Assembly (NCBI RefSeq): GCF_006439015.1
Contig: NZ_RCZG01000010.1
Location: forward strand, 34,614 to 98,613
DNA from: Mycolicibacterium hodleri
GTDB taxonomy: Bacteria; Actinomycetota; Actinomycetes; Mycobacteriales; Mycobacteriaceae
DNA length: 64,000 bases
Reading direction: 5' to 3'
Made by a program: the position numbers and the translations under genes. The notes below the pieces were generated by a model, which saw nothing but the letters and a program-made list of their open reading frames with translations, did no database searches and was not told the origin of the DNA. Shown here in pieces: positions 30,788 to 39,814 of this stretch (the stretch's first letter is position 1; the number at the start of each line of letters is the position of its first letter).

Positions 30788-31762
30788 CTAGCGGGCAGCC
30801 ACCTCACTTGTCCATGAGTCAATCAAATTCTCGGACCACCTCCTCTCACGTGTACAGACGAAGGTACTCCCGAATCCTGGGACCGACAACAGATTTTCCA
30901 GCGACGAGTCAGGTCGCGCGACGGCCTCGTCGACCAGTGCGGCCATCTCGACGGACATGTCGGCGGGGGGCAACTGCTCCCCGTCCAGCGTGTGAACCCG
31001 CGCCGCCAGCGTCACACTCGACATGAGCCAAATACCCTGTGCGGCAACAAGATCCGTGACCCGCAGCAACCGCTCTTCACACAACGTGCCGCGGGCGCGG
31101 GCCACGTCGAACACGGCCTGCACGGTGGTGCCGGGGAGGATCGGCATCGTCGTCGGCGGAGTGGCCAGTACGCCGTCCCCATCGGCGATCACCACGCTCG
31201 AGCGGGGGCCCTCAAGGACGAACCCTTCGGTACTGACCAAGACCACGTCGCCGACGCCGAGGCGGTCGGCGTGGCGCAGGGCCGCGGCATTGGCACCGTA
31301 CGACAGCGACTTCGCCCCTGCGACCGACCACGGCGAGATGGCCGCGGCGTGCGCTGCCACCCCGCTGTCCAACGTCATCGCAGACACTCCGTTGCGCCTC
31401 GCAACCAGCACCCGTTCGGGCAGCTCCGATACTGCGATGAACCCCGTCGTTCCGCCGTCCCGCCGACGCCCAAGCACCATCCTGAGCACTGCGTCACCGT
31501 CGTCGGCCCATTGCGCAGACGCGGCGAGGGTCGCCGACCGCCACCGCGCCGCATCGGGGCGCGGCAGTCCGACGATCGCGGCGGAGCGGGCGAGCCGCTC
31601 GAGGTGCGCCTCGACCAGGCACGCGCGCCCGCCCCGGAGCAGAAGCGTCTCGAAGACCCCGTCACCGCGGGCGAACATCGGGTCGTCGAGGCGTCCGATG
31701 GAATCGTCGGCCGTTACGACCTCGCCGTCGAGCGTGACGACGATCTCGCTGCGGGCGGCCAT
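30788..31762 (-). CDS. Class IV PLP aminotransferase / aminodeoxychorismate lyase-like (Rv0812 homologue)
   Basis: A 324-residue fold-type IV enzyme. GDGVFETLLLRGG, PLP-lysine in AGAKSLSYGANAAALRHA, and LVSTEGFVLEGPRSSVVI are typical of PabC/branched-chain aminotransferase relatives. It may form p-aminobenzoate for folate, which fits the divergent folate-dependent YgfZ gene. Start ATG 31762 (AARSEIVVTLDG). The protein continues about 35 residues past the expected end (VPGFGSTFVCTRERRWSENL), an oddity that could reflect a lost stop codon. Confidence 0.88.
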   Translation of the reverse strand: MAARSEIVVTLDGEVVTADDSIGRLDDPMFARGDGVFETLLLRGGRACLVEAHLERLARSAAIVGLPRPDAARWRSATLAASAQWADDGDAVLRMVLGRRRDGGTTGFIAVSELPERVLVARRNGVSAMTLDSGVAAHAAAISPWSVAGAKSLSYGANAAALRHADRLGVGDVVLVSTEGFVLEGPRSSVVIADGDGVLATPPTTMPILPGTTVQAVFDVARARGTLCEERLLRVTDLVAAQGIWLMSSVTLAARVHTLDGEQLPPADMSVEMAALVDEAVARPDSSLENLLSVPGFGSTFVCTRERRWSENLIDSWTSEVAAR

Positions 31763-31805
31763 GGGCCATGAGGGTAATGCCGGACGTCCTCCGTACGCTG
31801 GAAGA

Positions 31806-32885
31806 ATGTCCGCAATCCCCGCACCCGAGACCGGTCCCGACGTCGGCGCCACGTGGCACTACGGTGACCCGTTCGGTGAGCAACGTGCCGCGGAGACCGG
31901 ACTCGTGGTGGTGGATCGCTCGCACCGGGGGACCATCGCACTCAGCGGCGCCGAGCGCGGGAAGTGGCTGCACACCATCTCCACTCAGCACGTGAGCGAC
32001 CTTCCCGACGGTGCCGTCGTGGAGAATCTGAGCCTCGATGCGCAAGGGCGTGTTGAAGATCACTGGCTGCAGACCGAGATCGGCGGCGTCACGATCATCG
32101 ACACCGAGCCGTGGCGTGGCGAGCCGTTGCTGGCCTACCTCCGCAAGATGATCTTCTGGGCTGACGTTGTTGCCGACCCCTCAGAACTGGCGGTGTTGTC
32201 GCTTCTCGGCCCTCAGATCGGCGATCCAGCGGTTCTGACCGCCATCGGGGTACCAGGACTTCCCGTCGTGGGGTCGGCATCACCGCTCGCAGACGGTGGT
32301 TTCATACGAACCGTTCGCGAAGGCGAGGTGGATCTGGTGGTGCCCCGCGACGCGGTGACCGCCTGGCGGGAACGGCTGATCGCCGCTGGCGCACGACCCG
32401 CAGGTATCTGGGCATACGAGGCGCACCGGGCCGCAGCTCTCGTCCCCCGACTCGGCGTCGACACCGACGAGCGCACCATTCCTCACGAGGTCGGGTGGAT
32501 CGGCGGACCGGGCGCAGGCGCGGTTCACCTCGACAAGGGCTGCTATCGCGGCCAGGAGACCGTCGCGCGCGTCCACAACCTGGGCAAACCGCCGCGGATG
32601 CTAGTACTGCTGCACTTGGACGGTTCTGCGGATCGACCGGTGACGGGTGACCCGGTGCTGGCTGGGGGGCGCGCGATCGGCCGGCTCGGCACTGTCGTGG
32701 ACCATGTCGACCAGGGCCCGATCGCCCTCGCGCTCCTCAAACGAGGGGTTCCCGCCGACACGCAGTTGACCACCGGCGGCGAGAGCCCAGTGAGCGCGCT
32801 GATCGACCCGGATTCGCTTCCCGAGGCCAGCGGGGTGGGCGCCGGGCGACTGGCGGTGGAACGTCTGCGGAGCACCCAGCGTTGA
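31806..32885 (+). CDS. ygfZ: Folate-binding protein YgfZ (Fe-S cluster/tetrahydrofolate protein)
   Basis: A 359-residue GcvT-like protein with the YgfZ signature KGCYRGQE (residues about 245-252). YgfZ proteins bind tetrahydrofolate and help assemble or repair iron-sulfur enzymes. TACGCT six bases before ATG 31806 suggests leaderless transcription from the 43-bp region shared with the divergent aminotransferase gene. Homologue of Rv0811c. Confidence 0.93.
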   Translation: MSAIPAPETGPDVGATWHYGDPFGEQRAAETGLVVVDRSHRGTIALSGAERGKWLHTISTQHVSDLPDGAVVENLSLDAQGRVEDHWLQTEIGGVTIIDTEPWRGEPLLAYLRKMIFWADVVADPSELAVLSLLGPQIGDPAVLTAIGVPGLPVVGSASPLADGGFIRTVREGEVDLVVPRDAVTAWRERLIAAGARPAGIWAYEAHRAAALVPRLGVDTDERTIPHEVGWIGGPGAGAVHLDKGCYRGQETVARVHNLGKPPRMLVLLHLDGSADRPVTGDPVLAGGRAIGRLGTVVDHVDQGPIALALLKRGVPADTQLTTGGESPVSALIDPDSLPEASGVGAGRLAVERLRSTQR

Positions 32886-33031
32886 ACCACGAGTCGCCGC
32901 GCCCACCGCGGGGATGGGCCTGCCAGCATCAGACCGTCCGACACGGTAAAGTGTTGACAGGACGATAAACACACTCAGATCGGAGCCGCCTGCTAATCGG
33001 GCCGCTCCGTTATTGCGCGAGGGGGTCCCCT

Positions 33032-33220
33032 ATGGGCCGCGGCCGGGCGAAGGCGAAGCAGACGAAGGTTGCACGCGACCTTAAGTACAGCTCGCCGCAA
33101 ACCGATTTCCAACGGTTACAGCAGGAACTGGGCGGTCCCGGTTCCCCCGAGCCGGACGTTTTGAACGGTGACGGCCCCGTCGACGACCTCTGGGCCGACG
33201 ACGACGACTGGCGTCGCTAA
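33032..33220 (+). CDS. DUF3073 small protein
   Basis: A 62-residue charged protein (MGRGRAKAKQTKVARDLKYS) with an acidic C-terminus (DLWADDDDWRR), the full DUF3073 pattern found across actinobacteria and corresponding to Rv0810c. It lies beside purM, convergent with it. AGGGGG lies upstream of ATG 33032. No function is established; the basic N-terminus suggests nucleic-acid or ribosome contact. Confidence 0.9.
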   Translation: MGRGRAKAKQTKVARDLKYSSPQTDFQRLQQELGGPGSPEPDVLNGDGPVDDLWADDDDWRR

Positions 33221-33253
33221 CCGACATTTTCGCTTCGGACGCAGTGCCTGCGC

Positions 33254-34333
33254 TCAGAACCTCGGGTGTTGTCCGACCAGGTAAGCGCGCGATTTGTTCT
33301 TGCCACCCTTCTTGACGGTGCCGAGCGACCAGCAGTCCAGGTGGCGGGCAGTCAAGATCGCCAACGCACGGTCGGTGTCCTCCGGCGCGACGATGGCGAC
33401 CATGCCAATTCCCATGTTGAACGTCTTGTCCATCTCCGCGCGCTCGATGCGTCCGCGCTGCGCGATCATCGCGAATACCGGCGCGGGAGTCCAGGTGCCG
33501 CGGTCCAGCTCGGCGCTCAGCCCATTCGGGATGACCCGCTCGAGGTTGCCCGCCAGCCCGCCACCGGTGATGTGGCAGAACGTCCGCACCTGGGTTTCGG
33601 CGGCCAGCGCGAGGCAGTCCTTGGCGTAGATGCGCGTTGGCTCGAGCAGCTCTTCGCCCAGCGTGCGACCGAATTCCTCGACGTGACCTGCCAGATTGCC
33701 GCGGCCGATCTCAAGCAGCACCTTCCGGGCCAGCGAGTATCCGTTGGAGTGCAGACCCGTCGACGCCATGGCGATGATCACGTCGCCCGGCTTGACCCGG
33801 TCGGGACCCAGCACGTCGTCGGCCTCGACCACGCCCACACCGGTTGCGGAGATGTCGTAGTGGTCGGGCGACATCAGCCCGGGGTGTTCGGCGGTCTCGC
33901 CGCCGAGAAGTGCGCACCCCGCAATGACGCAGCCGTCGGCGATACCCGAGACGATCTCGGCGACGCGCTCAGGCACGGTGCGACCGACCGCGATGTAGTC
34001 CTGGAGGAAGAGCGGCTCGGCCCCACACACGACGAGGTCGTCGACGACCATCGCCACCAGGTCCAGACCAACCGTGTCGTGCTTGTCCATCGCCTGCGCG
34101 ATCGCGAGCTTGGTGCCGACGCCGTCGGTGGACGATGCCAGTAGCGGCTCGCGGTATCCGCCGCGCAGCGCGAACAGCCCGGCGAATCCACCCAGGCCTC
34201 CCCGTACCTCCGGTCGGGTCGCCTTCTTCGCAAGCGGTTTGAACAGTTCGACCGCACGGTCACCCGCCTCGATGTCCACCCCCGCAGATGCGTAGGAGGC
34301 GCCGGTATCGCCGACCCGCTGATCCTCGCTCAT
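33254..34333 (-). CDS. purM: Phosphoribosylformylglycinamidine cyclo-ligase PurM
   Basis: A 359-residue AIR synthetase. YASAGVDIEAGDRAVELF, LASSTDGVGTKLAIA, DLVAMVVDDLVVCGAEPLFLQDY and THYDISATGVGV-like segments mark the ATP-grasp-like PurM fold. It catalyses ATP-dependent ring closure of FGAM to AIR in purine synthesis. ATG 34333 (MSEDQRVGDTG) fits homologues; 34360 is an alternative. The gene follows purF on the same strand. Confidence 0.97.
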   Translation of the reverse strand: MSEDQRVGDTGASYASAGVDIEAGDRAVELFKPLAKKATRPEVRGGLGGFAGLFALRGGYREPLLASSTDGVGTKLAIAQAMDKHDTVGLDLVAMVVDDLVVCGAEPLFLQDYIAVGRTVPERVAEIVSGIADGCVIAGCALLGGETAEHPGLMSPDHYDISATGVGVVEADDVLGPDRVKPGDVIIAMASTGLHSNGYSLARKVLLEIGRGNLAGHVEEFGRTLGEELLEPTRIYAKDCLALAAETQVRTFCHITGGGLAGNLERVIPNGLSAELDRGTWTPAPVFAMIAQRGRIERAEMDKTFNMGIGMVAIVAPEDTDRALAILTARHLDCWSLGTVKKGGKNKSRAYLVGQHPRF

Positions 34334-34441
34334 CGCGCTCAAGGGTACCGGTCGCATCAATCGCGGTGCACATTCACTGCCTCTGACGCAGATCTGTGGA
34401 CCCGGCTCGCCGCGTCAAGAGGTGTGACACGCTGACCCGAC

Positions 34442-34876
34442 ATGAACGCTGTTCGCCGGTTGGTGCCGTCTGCTGTGGCGGCCATCCTCGTCTCGACGGT
34501 TTCGGTCGCGACCGCCTCGGCGACTCCGAACGTCGGCCTGCAGGCCGAAACCTTGTCACAGGCCACGGTCGACGGTCATGACTACGTCACCAAGGAGATC
34601 ACCATCGCGCCGGGCGGCAGCACGGGGTGGCACTGGCATCCCGGCCGGGTGTTCGGCGTGATCCGGGCGGGCACGCTGACTCACGACGTTGCGGACTGCT
34701 CGGTCGACGGTGTCTACCCGGCCGGTTCGCCCATCACCGAGGCAAGCGGCGCCGACAACGTTCACATCGGACGGAACCTCGGCCCCGACCCCGTCGTGCT
34801 GTGGGTGATCTACATCGATTTGGCTGGCGATCCGCTATCGGTTGACGTGCCGAACCCCGGCTGCCCGTTTGAGTAA
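34442..34876 (+). CDS. Secreted cupin-domain protein
   Basis: A 144-residue protein with a signal peptide ending TASATPN (about residue 29) and a cupin barrel: GWHWHPGRVFGVIRAGTL carries two His of metal site 1. It is probably a metal-binding exported protein; substrate unknown. Divergent from purM and 75 bp before an NAD(P)-binding gene. Confidence 0.85.
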   Translation: MNAVRRLVPSAVAAILVSTVSVATASATPNVGLQAETLSQATVDGHDYVTKEITIAPGGSTGWHWHPGRVFGVIRAGTLTHDVADCSVDGVYPAGSPITEASGADNVHIGRNLGPDPVVLWVIYIDLAGDPLSVDVPNPGCPFE

Positions 34877-34950
34877 GCCGCCAGCCGGTCATCTGTACCT
34901 AGACTTGCTCCGAATACCTCGGAAAGCACGCAACGATGGACGGAGGCCTG

Positions 34951-35928
34951 GTGTCGGACGTTGAGTCTCGCCGTTCACTGGTTACGGGAGCTACTGGTTA
35001 CATCGGCGGGCACCTCGCCGCCCTCTTGGTGGATCGGGGTCAGACGGTGCGGGCATTGGCCCGCAAGCCGGAGAAGTTGCGCGATGCGCCGTGGCGCGAT
35101 GGGGCCGAGGTGGTGCGCGGCGACCTGAGCGACCCGGAATCGCTCGTCGCGGCGTTCGATGGCGTCGACGTGGTCTATTACCTGGTTCATTCGATGGGAA
35201 CGTCGTCAGACTTCGTCCGCGAGGAGGAGCGTTCGGCGCGCAACGTCGCCGCGGCCGCCGAGAAGGCCGGGGTTCGACGCATCGTGTATCTGTCGGGGCT
35301 ACATCCCGAGGGTGAGTTGTCGCGACACCTGAAATCGCGCAACACCGTCGGCGAGATCTTGATGGAGTCGAGCGTAGAGACGGTAGTGCTGCAGGCGGGC
35401 ATCGTGGTCGGCTCGGGTTCGGCGTCCTTCGAAATGATCCGGCATCTCACCGACCGGCTGCCGTTGATGACGACCCCGAAGTGGGTGCGCAACAAGATCC
35501 AGCCGATCTCCATTGACGATGTTCTGCACTATCTGGTCGAAGCGGCCGACGCGCCGATCGAGAAGTCGCGTGCCTTCGACGTGGGCTGCCCCGACGTGCT
35601 CGAGTATGGCGACGCGATGCAGGTGTACGCGGAGGTCGCCGGTCTGCGCAGGCGCGTGATCATCGCGCTGCCACTTCTCACTCCCAGCATCGCCAGCTGG
35701 TGGGTAGGCCTGGTGACACCCATCCCGTCGGGACTGGCACGTCCACTGGTCGAGTCGCTCGAACACGATGCGGTGATGTCCGAACACGACATCGACGATG
35801 TCATCCCGCCACCGGCGGGTGGGCTGACGGGCTATCGGGACTCGGTGATCAAGGCGCTGCAGCAAGATGGCTCGTCGGGCAAGGGACGCCGGCACCTGAT
35901 CCGCTTTAGTTCGTCTGCGCCACAGTAG
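34951..35928 (+). CDS. NAD(P)H-binding epimerase/reductase-like protein
   Basis: A 325-residue atypical SDR with Rossmann motif GATGYIGGHLA near residues 13-23, plus DVVYYLVHSMGTS and RIVYLSGLHPEG, as in complex I NDUFA9-like and isoflavone-reductase-like families. GTG 34951 is chosen because GGAGG lies seven bases upstream within the alternative frame from ATG 34936. It is convergent with purF, three bases apart. Confidence 0.88.
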   Translation: MSDVESRRSLVTGATGYIGGHLAALLVDRGQTVRALARKPEKLRDAPWRDGAEVVRGDLSDPESLVAAFDGVDVVYYLVHSMGTSSDFVREEERSARNVAAAAEKAGVRRIVYLSGLHPEGELSRHLKSRNTVGEILMESSVETVVLQAGIVVGSGSASFEMIRHLTDRLPLMTTPKWVRNKIQPISIDDVLHYLVEAADAPIEKSRAFDVGCPDVLEYGDAMQVYAEVAGLRRRVIIALPLLTPSIASWWVGLVTPIPSGLARPLVESLEHDAVMSEHDIDDVIPPPAGGLTGYRDSVIKALQQDGSSGKGRRHLIRFSSSAPQ

Positions 35929-35931
35929 ATT

Positions 35932-37467
35932 TCAGGGGCGGCGCAGCGCGGAGGCGTTGTCGTTGTCGGTCTGCATGCCCGTGCGGGCGGCATTGGCAAG
36001 CATGTGCTCGATGACGTTCTTCCCGAGTGCCGACTCGCTGGGCAGCTCGATCGGGTAGTCGCCATCGAAGCAGGCCGAACACAATCGTGAGGCGGGCTGT
36101 TCGGTTGCGGCGATCATGCCCTGGTGCGAGATGTAGTTCAGGCTGTCGGCGCCGATCGCACGACGAACCGCGTCCAGCATCTCGGCCTCGTTCGCGCCCG
36201 CGTTGGAGGCGTTGGCGATGAGCTCGGCCGGGGTGGCGAAGTCGATGCCGTAGAAGCACGGCCACTTCACCGGCGGAGACGCGATGCGGACGTGCACCTC
36301 GAGTGCGCCCGCCTCGCGCAGCATGCGGATCAGCGCGCGCTGGGTGTTGCCGCGGACGATCGAGTCGTCTACGACGATGAGCCGCTTGCCGCGGATGACT
36401 TCCTTGAGCGGGTTGAGCTTGAGCCGGATGCCGAGCTGCCGAATGGTCTGCGACGGCTGGATGAAGGTGCGGCCGACGTATGCGTTCTTCATCAAGCCCT
36501 GGCCGAACGGGATGCCGGACTCTTGCGCGTAACCCACCGCCGCGGGGGTGCCGGACTCGGGCACGCCGATCACCAGGTCGCCATCGACGGGAGATTCGCG
36601 GGCCAGTCGCCGTCCGATGTCGACGCGCGTGGCATGCACCGATCGGCCACCGATGACGCTGTCCGGCCGCGCCAAGTACACGTATTCGAAGACACAGCCC
36701 TTGGGCGTGGGGTTGGCGAACCGGGTGGAACGCACGCCGTCGGCGTCGATGGCCAACAGCTCACCGGGCTCGATGTCACGGACGAACGCAGCTCCGACGA
36801 TGTCGAGGGCGGCGGTCTCCGAGGCCACCACCCAGCCGCGGTCCAGGCGGCCCAGCGATAACGGCCGCACCCCGTGCGGATCCCGGGCGGCGTAAAGGGT
36901 GTTCTCGTCCATGAACGTCAAGCAGAACGCGCCGCGCACCGTTGGAAGCAGCTCCAGAGCGGCCTGTTCGAGCGTGGCGTCGGCGGCTCCGTGGGCAAGC
37001 AGTGCGCCCAGGATGTCCGAGTCGGTCGTCGCGGCCGGGGCGCCGCGCGTGTCGATCAGGCCTGCCTCGCGAGCCCGGGCGGCGAGATCGGTGGTGTTAA
37101 CCAGGTTGCCGTTGTGGCCGAGAGCCACGCCAGTACCCGCCGCGGTGTTGCGGAACACCGGTTGGGCGTTCTCCCACGTGGTGGAACCGGTCGTCGAGTA
37201 GCGGCAGTGGCCGATCGCGACGTGGCCCTCCATTGCCGCGAGGGTCTGCTCGTCGAATACCTGGCTGACGAGGCCGAGATCCTTGAAGACCAACACCTGG
37301 GAGCCGTCGGCGACGGCGATGCCCGCCGCCTCCTGCCCTCTGTGTTGCAGGGCGTACAGGCCGTAGTACGTGAGCTTCGCCACGTCCTCGCCGGGTGCCC
37401 AGACGCCAAAGACGCCACATTCTTCTTTGGGTTCGTTTTCCGTCTGCTCGATCTGCTCGGCGGTCAC
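35932..37467 (-). CDS. purF: Amidophosphoribosyltransferase PurF
   Basis: A 511-residue enzyme for the first committed purine step (PRPP + glutamine). A short propeptide precedes ECGVFG, whose Cys becomes the N-terminal nucleophile; YALQHRGQEAAGI and HNGNLVN belong to the glutaminase, VVDDSIVRGNT is the PRPP loop. C-terminal ISHQGMIAATEQP and RLCSACFDGDYP fit the Fe-S type with cysteine ligands. Start ATG or alternative at 37467. Confidence 0.97.
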   Translation of the reverse strand: MTAEQIEQTENEPKEECGVFGVWAPGEDVAKLTYYGLYALQHRGQEAAGIAVADGSQVLVFKDLGLVSQVFDEQTLAAMEGHVAIGHCRYSTTGSTTWENAQPVFRNTAAGTGVALGHNGNLVNTTDLAARAREAGLIDTRGAPAATTDSDILGALLAHGAADATLEQAALELLPTVRGAFCLTFMDENTLYAARDPHGVRPLSLGRLDRGWVVASETAALDIVGAAFVRDIEPGELLAIDADGVRSTRFANPTPKGCVFEYVYLARPDSVIGGRSVHATRVDIGRRLARESPVDGDLVIGVPESGTPAAVGYAQESGIPFGQGLMKNAYVGRTFIQPSQTIRQLGIRLKLNPLKEVIRGKRLIVVDDSIVRGNTQRALIRMLREAGALEVHVRIASPPVKWPCFYGIDFATPAELIANASNAGANEAEMLDAVRRAIGADSLNYISHQGMIAATEQPASRLCSACFDGDYPIELPSESALGKNVIEHMLANAARTGMQTDNDNASALRRP

Positions 37468-37583
37468 GATCAGTCTGCTCCCTGGGGGCTGTGGGTGACG
37501 TCGCTCAGTCTACGGTCAACGTCGCTCGAAGGTGGAATCGAAGTGAGGTGTCGGTTAAACCTTCAACGCCGGACGGCGGCGCT

Positions 37584-37976
37584 TCATTTCGGCAGCTCCA
37601 CGATCGGGAGCCAGTCGGCGACCTCGCCGGCACGTGATCCCGAGGATCGCAGCGCCCCCTCGGCGGCGGCGTCGGCCATGGTGAGCAGTCCGGCGGCCAG
37701 AAGAAGCCAGGTGCGCGGATCGGTTTCGACCACGTTCGGCGGGTTCCCGCGGGTGTGCGCCAGGCCCGAGATGCACTGGACTGCAACGAACGGTGGAACC
37801 CTGACCTCGACGCTCGCGCCAGGCGCCACCGAGGCCAGCGTTCTGGCAGTCAATCGCACCGCTTCGGCAAGGGCACTTCGCTCGGGCGGCGCCACCGTGT
37901 CGTCGCGCAACCAGGCCGCGACCGCAGACACCGCCTCGCGGGTCTTCGTCGGATCCGCAGTACGCCGGGCGGCCAT
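37584..37976 (-). CDS. Sterol carrier family protein (Rv0807 homologue)
   Basis: A 130-residue protein, AARRTADPTKTREAVSAVAA..., with the C-terminal SCP2-like segment VEVRVPPFVAVQC and PRTWLLLAAGLLTMADA. It always accompanies purF in mycobacteria. Lipid binding is implied by family only. It starts 16 bp from the divergent MCE gene. Confidence 0.85.
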   Translation of the reverse strand: MAARRTADPTKTREAVSAVAAWLRDDTVAPPERSALAEAVRLTARTLASVAPGASVEVRVPPFVAVQCISGLAHTRGNPPNVVETDPRTWLLLAAGLLTMADAAAEGALRSSGSRAGEVADWLPIVELPK

Positions 37977-37992
37977 ACCCTAGTCTCCCAAA

Positions 37993-39198
37993 ATGGCCTT
38001 GGACCGCCACCGGCCGCCATACAAGTCGGCAGGCGCGGTACTGGTGGTGATCGCCGTACTGTTCGGGTTCCTGCTCGCCAAGCAGTACCGCGGCGACTTC
38101 GTCGAACAGACCGAACTGCGCGTGGTGTCCGGCCGCGCGGGCCTGGTGGTGGACCCCGGGTCGAAGGTGACCCTCAACGGCGTCGAGATCGGGCGGGTCG
38201 CACGCCTCGACGTCGTCGACGTGGACGGTGCCGAGAGCGCGATGATCACCCTCCGGATCAACGACCGCTACCTGCCGTCGATACCGTCCAACGTCGTCGC
38301 CGTCGTGAGGGCCAGCACCGTCTTCGGCAACAAGTACGTGTCACTCAGCTCGCCGGAAAACCCTTCTGCCGAACCCATTTCACGCAGCGACGTGATTCGT
38401 GTGCAGTCGGTCACCACCGAGTTCAACACCTTGTTCGAAACGGTCACCTCCATCGCGAGCAAGGTCGATCCAATCAAGCTGAACCAGACCCTGACTGCGA
38501 CGGCCCAGGCGCTGACGGGACTTGGCCACAGGTTCGGCGAGTCCCTCGAGAACGCCAACGTAATCCTCGACGACGTCAACCCGCTGATGCCCCGGATCCG
38601 CGGGGACCTCGCGCGCACCGCGACCCTGGCCGCCATCTACGCCGACGCGGCACCGGACCTGTGGAACGGCCTTGACGCGTCGTTGACCACGGCGCGCACG
38701 CTCAACGCGCAGAGCCGCGACGTCGACGCCGCGCTGATGGCCTCCATCGGATTCGCCGACACCTCCGCGGATCCACTCGAGCGCGCTACCCCCTTCCTGG
38801 TCCGCAGCGCGTCAGACCTCGTGCCGACCACCAAGTTGCTGGATGACTACCGCGGCATGATCTTGTGCACTCTGCGCAACTATCACGACGTCGGGCCCCG
38901 AATCGCGGAATCGCTCGGCGGTGACAACGGGTTCTCACTGGTGACCTACGGCACGGTCATGGGCGCGGGCAATCCATTCGTATACCCCGACAATCTGCCC
39001 CGCATCAACGCCCGCGGCGGGCCCGAGGGCAGGCCCGGGTGCTGGCAGAAGGTCACCTACGATCTGTGGCCGATGCCGTATCTGGTGATGGACACCGGCT
39101 ACAGCATCGCGCCCTACAACCATGCCGAACTCGGCCAGCCGCTCGCCATCGACTACGTATGGGGGCGCCAGATCGGTGAGTACACGATCAATCCCTGA
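37993..39198 (+). CDS. Orphan MCE-family (MlaD domain) protein
   Basis: A 401-residue protein with an N-terminal membrane anchor (AGAVLVVIAVLFGFLLA), an MlaD/MCE domain (LRVVSGRAGLVVDPGSKVTLNGVEIGRV, about residues 44-120) and the helical MCE C-terminal part. MCE proteins form tubes that carry lipids across the envelope, normally encoded six at a time with YrbE permeases. Here it stands alone, so it may be a stand-alone subunit used by another MCE complex. It overlaps the CPBP gene by 11 bp tail to tail. Confidence 0.9.
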   Translation: MALDRHRPPYKSAGAVLVVIAVLFGFLLAKQYRGDFVEQTELRVVSGRAGLVVDPGSKVTLNGVEIGRVARLDVVDVDGAESAMITLRINDRYLPSIPSNVVAVVRASTVFGNKYVSLSSPENPSAEPISRSDVIRVQSVTTEFNTLFETVTSIASKVDPIKLNQTLTATAQALTGLGHRFGESLENANVILDDVNPLMPRIRGDLARTATLAAIYADAAPDLWNGLDASLTTARTLNAQSRDVDAALMASIGFADTSADPLERATPFLVRSASDLVPTTKLLDDYRGMILCTLRNYHDVGPRIAESLGGDNGFSLVTYGTVMGAGNPFVYPDNLPRINARGGPEGRPGCWQKVTYDLWPMPYLVMDTGYSIAPYNHAELGQPLAIDYVWGRQIGEYTINP

Positions 39199-39814
39199 CG
39201 CTCGACGCGACGGCGAGCGCGGCCACCGCTCCTGCCTCGTTGATCGCGAGATGAGCGAACATCGGTGCGGCGAGACTTCCCGAGACATCGTATAGCCAGC
39301 CGAAGGTCCATCCCGCCGCTCCGGCGACGAGCACGGTTCCCACCACCGACTCGCCGGCTCCGCGCGCGTCCGCGACGTGTGACAACCCGAACGCCGTCGC
39401 CTGCAGGGCGCGCCCCCACCCGGGCCCAAAGACTTGTGCCGCAACGGTTCCCAACGCCCCACGGAACGCGGCCTCCTCCGACCACACCGTGCCGATCGGG
39501 ATACGCACCAACAACCACGCGGCGACGGGCCGCGGCAGCCGTCGCTTCTGCATTCCGCGTCGAACGGGTGGAAGCGCCATCGACGCCGCCACGACCACCG
39601 ACACGGCACCGGCTACCAGGAGACCGAGTCGCGTACCGCGTCCTACCGCGGGCGGCCGGAGCCCCAAGGGCGCATCCGTCGCCGCGGCAAGCGCTCCGGC
39701 GAGAGCCGCATGGACCGGAACCAGCCAGCGCGGCGAGAGCCTCGGTGCCACCACACCGTTCCACACGACGAGGGCCCCGGCTAGCACGGACACGCGAGTT
39801 CGACTGGGCGGCAC
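39188..39814 (-). CDS. CPBP family intramembrane glutamic protease
   Basis: A 208-residue membrane protein with motif 1 EEAAFRGALG, motif 2 FGLSHV, and motif 3 HLAINE, the Glu-Glu and His residues of the CAAX/CPBP (ABI) proteases. Helices surround these motifs. GTG 39814 shares one base with the stop of the upstream hydrolase gene. Homologue of Rv0804. Confidence 0.9.
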   Translation of the reverse strand: MPPSRTRVSVLAGALVVWNGVVAPRLSPRWLVPVHAALAGALAAATDAPLGLRPPAVGRGTRLGLLVAGAVSVVVAASMALPPVRRGMQKRRLPRPVAAWLLVRIPIGTVWSEEAAFRGALGTVAAQVFGPGWGRALQATAFGLSHVADARGAGESVVGTVLVAGAAGWTFGWLYDVSGSLAAPMFAHLAINEAGAVAALAVASSVRD

